Of a DNA stretch of 64,000 nucleotides, positions 61,308 through 64,000 are shown in pieces; positions within the stretch are counted from its first letter, which is position 1, and each line of letters starts with the position of its first letter. Under the pieces are notes generated by a model. That model had not been told where the DNA came from. It saw only the letters and a program-made list of their open reading frames with translations, and made no database searches. The position numbers and the translations under genes are program-made. The DNA is from Oscillospiraceae bacterium (GTDB taxonomy: Bacteria; Bacillota; Clostridia; Oscillospirales; Ruminococcaceae): positions 5,025-69,024 of the forward strand of contig JAHHUE010000003.1 of NCBI GenBank assembly GCA_020024155.1, in the 5' to 3' direction.

Positions 61308-61820
61308 CTATAAAAATTCTCCGTTTTCTTCTAAGTATCTGTCTATATATTTTTTCTCAAATTTTCTTTTCATATCATAACCAAAGCCCTCTTCTTCAAA
61401 AATAGGCAAAACCATTGCCACTTTAAGACCTATTATATGACCACCAAGAACATCTGTGAAACATTGGTCACCAACAACCAAAGTTTTGTGTAAATCTGCT
61501 TTTAATTTTGATTTTGCTTTTAAAAAGCCATATGGTGTTGGCTTAGCACTAAAACAAACAAAATCAAGATTTATAATTTTTGCAAAAGGTTCAACTCTTT
61601 TTGCAAAATTATTGGATGTTATTATAACTTTGATACCATTGTTTTGAATAATATCCAGCCACTCAACAACGCCTTCTGCTGGCTCCATACTGCCGTGTCG
61701 TGCTAATGTATTATCCACATCAAGAAAAAGATATTCAAAATTGTTTTCCCTTAAAAATTCCAAAGTTATATTGGTGGTTTTTTCAAAAATATAATCCGGC
61801 ATATAACCTTTAAATCTCAT
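61308..61820 (-). CDS. yqeG: YqeG-family HAD phosphatase
   Basis: A 170-residue HAD-superfamily enzyme: motif I LDVDNTLARHG, motif II VIITSNN, lysine in SAKPTPYGFLKA and motif IV VVGDQCFTDVLGG. YqeG belongs to the class IIIA phosphatases related to phosphatidylglycerophosphatase, though its exact substrate is uncertain. It is first in the operon with the TIM-barrel, peptidase and possibly efp genes. Confidence 0.88.
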   Translation of the reverse strand: MRFKGYMPDYIFEKTTNITLEFLRENNFEYLFLDVDNTLARHGSMEPAEGVVEWLDIIQNNGIKVIITSNNFAKRVEPFAKIINLDFVCFSAKPTPYGFLKAKSKLKADLHKTLVVGDQCFTDVLGGHIIGLKVAMVLPIFEEEGFGYDMKRKFEKKYIDRYLEENGEFL

Positions 61821-61868
61821 AAATATAATATCCCTTTCTCCTTAATTTCTTAAAGTATTCCATTTTTA

Positions 61869-61897
61869 AGTATAGCATAATAATCTACTTTTAACAA
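61869..61897 (-). promoter_or_regulatory. Promoter of the yqeG operon
   Basis: On the minus strand TTGTTA (61897-61892), 17 bp, then TATACT (61874-61869) with an upstream TG. Confidence 0.55.
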
Positions 61898-62020
61898 TAA
61901 ATTATATATATCAAAATATTTAGATTTATTCTTACTTTATTTACAAATTATTCCTTTATAATGTATATGCGCTTATGATATAATTTTGTGTATTGATTTA
62001 TGTTAAAAGGAGGGTTTTTC

Positions 62021-62575
62021 TTGAAAAGCATAAATAAAAAAAATTATGTACTGATATTTTTTACTGTATTATTTAGAATTGTTTTTACATTTGCAGTTAT
62101 TGCATCTATTCTATTTATATTTTCCAATTCAGCTGAAATCGCACAGGTTTCTGGACAAAAAAGTTCTATTGTAACATCTTATGTAAACGAGATGCTTTCT
62201 CATTCTCCAAAACCTATTAAGCTCACACAATTTCAAGTAAGAAAACTTGCACATATAACAGAATTCTGTGTACTTGGCTTTTTCCTTGTTCTTTGTCTTA
62301 GAGCTTATACAAAAAGGCTTATCGCTTTTTGTGCATGGCCTTTACTTATGGGTTTGTGTATTGCTGTTGCAGATGAGTTTATACAAAGTTTTGTGCCTGG
62401 GCGTTCAAGCCAAGTTGTTGATATTTTTATTGATTTTATCGGTGTTTCTGCTGGCACTTGTTCAGCAATATTTCTTTTGTTGATTTTAAGATTTATCTTT
62501 TGGGTTTTCTTTGGCCATCGCAGAAGAAAAAAAGTCAAAGCATATTATGAAAACTATGAAGAAGATGATGAATAA
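62021..62575 (+). CDS. VanZ-family membrane protein
   Basis: A 184-residue protein with four to five helices. The family signatures are FSNSAEIAQVSGQKS, KLAHITEFCVLGFFLVL and ADEFIQSFVPGRSSQVVDIFIDFIGV. VanZ proteins give low-level teicoplanin resistance in some bacteria, but most relatives have no known role. The start is a TTG at 62021, with AAGGAGGG seven bases before it. The ATG at 62000 lies upstream of this site and is not used. A charged tail (KKVKAYYENYEEDDE) is present. Confidence 0.88.
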   Translation: MKSINKKNYVLIFFTVLFRIVFTFAVIASILFIFSNSAEIAQVSGQKSSIVTSYVNEMLSHSPKPIKLTQFQVRKLAHITEFCVLGFFLVLCLRAYTKRLIAFCAWPLLMGLCIAVADEFIQSFVPGRSSQVVDIFIDFIGVSAGTCSAIFLLLILRFIFWVFFGHRRRKKVKAYYENYEEDDE

Positions 62576-62580
62576 AGTAA

Positions 62581-62617
62581 ATCTCCTATGGTAATAAGTA
62601 CCGTAGGAGATTTTTAT
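62581..62617. terminator. Two-way terminator between the VanZ gene and brnQ
   Basis: ATCTCCTA and TAGGAGAT pair with an inner GG/CC, followed by TTTTTATT on the plus strand. Confidence 0.85.
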
Positions 62618-62619
62618 TA

Positions 62620-63963
62620 TTATTCAACTTCTTTGATAATGCTAGTTTGAGCCATGCTGTTTTTTGGCATAACAGCGTTAAAAATATAGCTTAATACAAT
62701 CATTACAACTGCAACTATAACCCATCCAAATCCAAGTTTATAAAGTGGCAATGAATGGAACAATGTAGTTAATGGTCCAAAGGAAATGCCAAGACCATCA
62801 ATTGCAAAAATAACACTTATAACAGCTGTTCCGATAATTGTAAATGAGTAGATGTATTTGTTATTGTTGATGTATTTATCCAAAAGGCCAAGAATGATAA
62901 GCATAATTGACACAGGATAAATTGCATTAAGAACTGGAACAGAAAGGCTAAGTATTGTTGTAAGACCTTGATTGCAAACAATAAATGAGAAAATTGTTAT
63001 ACCAAAAACAAACTTTCTGTAAGCAATTTTTGGAAACAGTGTTGAAAAATATTGTGAAATTGATGTTATAAGACCAACACAAGTTGTAAGACAAGCAAGT
63101 GTAAATATTGATGCCAACAAGATAGCACCTGTGTTGCCAAACAACTGTTGAACGATACATCTAAGTGTCCATGCACCATTTTCCTGTATAGGATAAACAC
63201 CACTTGATTGCATACCCATAAATGTAAGCATAAGATAAACTAATGTTAAAATTGTACCTGCAACAATACCTGCTACAATAGTGTGTTTAATTACGCTTTT
63301 GTTCTCTTTAACACCAAAAGAACGCAAAGTTGTTGCGATAACAAGACCAAAGTTTAAAGCTGCGATTGTATCCATTGTTTGATAACCTTCGAAGAAACCT
63401 TTAAGAAATGCGTCTGATTGATATGCTATTTGTGGAGCAACTACGCTTGTTCTACCTTTAAGCATAAAGCTTATAAATAAAAATACTATAAGTGTAAGCA
63501 AACTTGGTGTAAGAAATTTTCCTATTCTTTCTACAAGTTTATTTGGAGTAAGTGCAAGCCATAATGCAATAGCAAAGAATACCATTGAATACAAAAGCAT
63601 AAACAATGTGAAAGATGAGTTTTCTGGCAAATATGGTGCAACAGCCATTTCAAAAGGAACACTTGCTGCTCTTGGAATACCAAGGCCCGGACCTATTGAA
63701 AGGTAAATAAGCATTGTAAAGACAATAGCAAATTTTTTATTTACTCTTGCTGCAAGTTTATCTAATCCGTCTGACTGAGCAATAACAATTACACCCAACA
63801 CCGGTAAAATAACTGCTGTAATCAAAAAGCCCAGTATGGCTGGAATAGTATTTTGTGCTGCGTTCTGACCTAAAAATGGTGGAAAAATCAAGTTCCCAGC
63901 TCCAAAAAACAAACTAAACAACATAAAACTGACAAGAAGCATTTTTCTCTTTCCCAAATTCAT
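62620..63963 (-). CDS. brnQ: Branched-chain amino acid transport carrier
   Basis: A 447-residue transporter with about 12 helices that takes up leucine, isoleucine and valine with sodium or protons. It begins MLLVSFMLFSLFFGAGNLIFPPFLG, the conserved BrnQ opening with an unwound first helix, and has IGPGLGIPRAASVPFEMAV and PTLLTLIVF-like regions. The length is typical. The ATG follows GAGGGG. It is complete and appears to be a single-gene unit. Confidence 0.95.
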   Translation of the reverse strand: MNLGKRKMLLVSFMLFSLFFGAGNLIFPPFLGQNAAQNTIPAILGFLITAVILPVLGVIVIAQSDGLDKLAARVNKKFAIVFTMLIYLSIGPGLGIPRAASVPFEMAVAPYLPENSSFTLFMLLYSMVFFAIALWLALTPNKLVERIGKFLTPSLLTLIVFLFISFMLKGRTSVVAPQIAYQSDAFLKGFFEGYQTMDTIAALNFGLVIATTLRSFGVKENKSVIKHTIVAGIVAGTILTLVYLMLTFMGMQSSGVYPIQENGAWTLRCIVQQLFGNTGAILLASIFTLACLTTCVGLITSISQYFSTLFPKIAYRKFVFGITIFSFIVCNQGLTTILSLSVPVLNAIYPVSIMLIILGLLDKYINNNKYIYSFTIIGTAVISVIFAIDGLGISFGPLTTLFHSLPLYKLGFGWVIVAVVMIVLSYIFNAVMPKNSMAQTSIIKEVE

Positions 63964-64000
63964 ATTAGATTCCCCTCTCTACAATACTTTAATAAAGAAT

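Noticed and set aside
1..64000. CRISPR arrays, insertion sequences and prophage
   Set aside because: No regular direct repeats, no transposase or phage structural proteins were seen on either strand.

Overview
The window is a stretch of chromosome from an AT-rich, low-GC Gram-positive anaerobe, most likely a spore-forming member of the class Clostridia. This rests on the gene families and their order: the ecfA1-ecfA2-ecfT-truA block, the scpA-scpB-DUF2953-gerW(ytfJ)-rluB block, the glmU-prs-pth-mfd-foldase block, pepP-efp followed by a CD1247-type protein, a SpoIIE phosphatase and a GerW spore protein. The F-type ATP synthase c subunit carries a complete sodium-binding signature. I cannot place the organism at genus level. 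Ribosome binding sites are strong, vegetative-type promoters (TTGAAA or TTGATA, 17 bp, TATAAT) are common, and TTG start codons are unusually frequent. I see no phage, insertion sequence, integron or CRISPR array.

Region by region. 1-5006 (minus): glmM, an rRNA-type methyltransferase, the ECF vitamin transporter core (ecfA1, ecfA2, ecfT) and the start of truA. 5164-7351 (minus): ruvC-ruvA-ruvB. 7653-9479 (plus): typA. 9583-11944 (minus): a PhoB/PhoR-type two-component pair. 12060-12945 (minus): trmK and a DUF1858 protein. 13024-17202 (minus): a seven-gene operon from a site-2 protease through scpA/scpB to rluB and a small hypothetical. 17475-18379 (plus): rpmB and a YitT-family protein. 18431-19810 (minus): glyS. 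20036-22408 (plus): a YjiH-type membrane protein, tRNA-Arg(CCG) and a MerR regulator. 22499-25929 (minus): a lipoprotein flavin reductase, a small surface protein and a gene with a frameshift. 26181-27566 (minus): asnS. 27711-34757 (minus): the complete atp operon with two atpI/atpZ-type genes. 34974-43183 (minus): DUF1653, a thioredoxin-reductase-like flavoprotein, a PrsA-like lipoprotein, mfd, pth, prs and a stand-alone GlmU acetyltransferase domain. 43993-45207 (minus): pepT. 45410-54223 (plus): a surface-glycan cluster. 54704-58648 (minus): spoIIE, sdpI, sdpR and the CD1247-type protein. 58679-61820 (minus): efp, an M24 peptidase, an endonuclease-IV-like protein and yqeG. 62021-62575 (plus): vanZ-like. 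62620-63963 (minus): brnQ.

How the genes work together. Most of the window is housekeeping: recombination, translation, energy conversion, chromosome segregation and cell-wall precursor supply. The accessory part is the glycan cluster. CapE, CapF and CapG convert UDP-GlcNAc to UDP-N-acetyl-L-fucosamine, a NeuD-like protein may acylate a sugar, two glycosyltransferases and a DUF2304 protein handle transfer, and an MBOAT/SGNH pair probably O-acetylates the product. There is no initiating transferase, flippase or polymerase here.

The most interesting signals are regulatory or architectural. The hairpin between sdpI and spoIIE contains two inverted Spo0A-box matches, one of them placed exactly as the -35 element of a 21-bp-spaced promoter for spoIIE. 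The sdpRI promoter is surrounded by four copies of a half-site. The gene at 25454-25929 is split by a -1 frameshift falling exactly on a canonical slippery heptamer. GlmU has lost its uridylyltransferase domain but kept its usual chromosomal place. The thioredoxin-reductase-like protein lacks NADPH motifs. I found no convincing entirely new multi-gene system.
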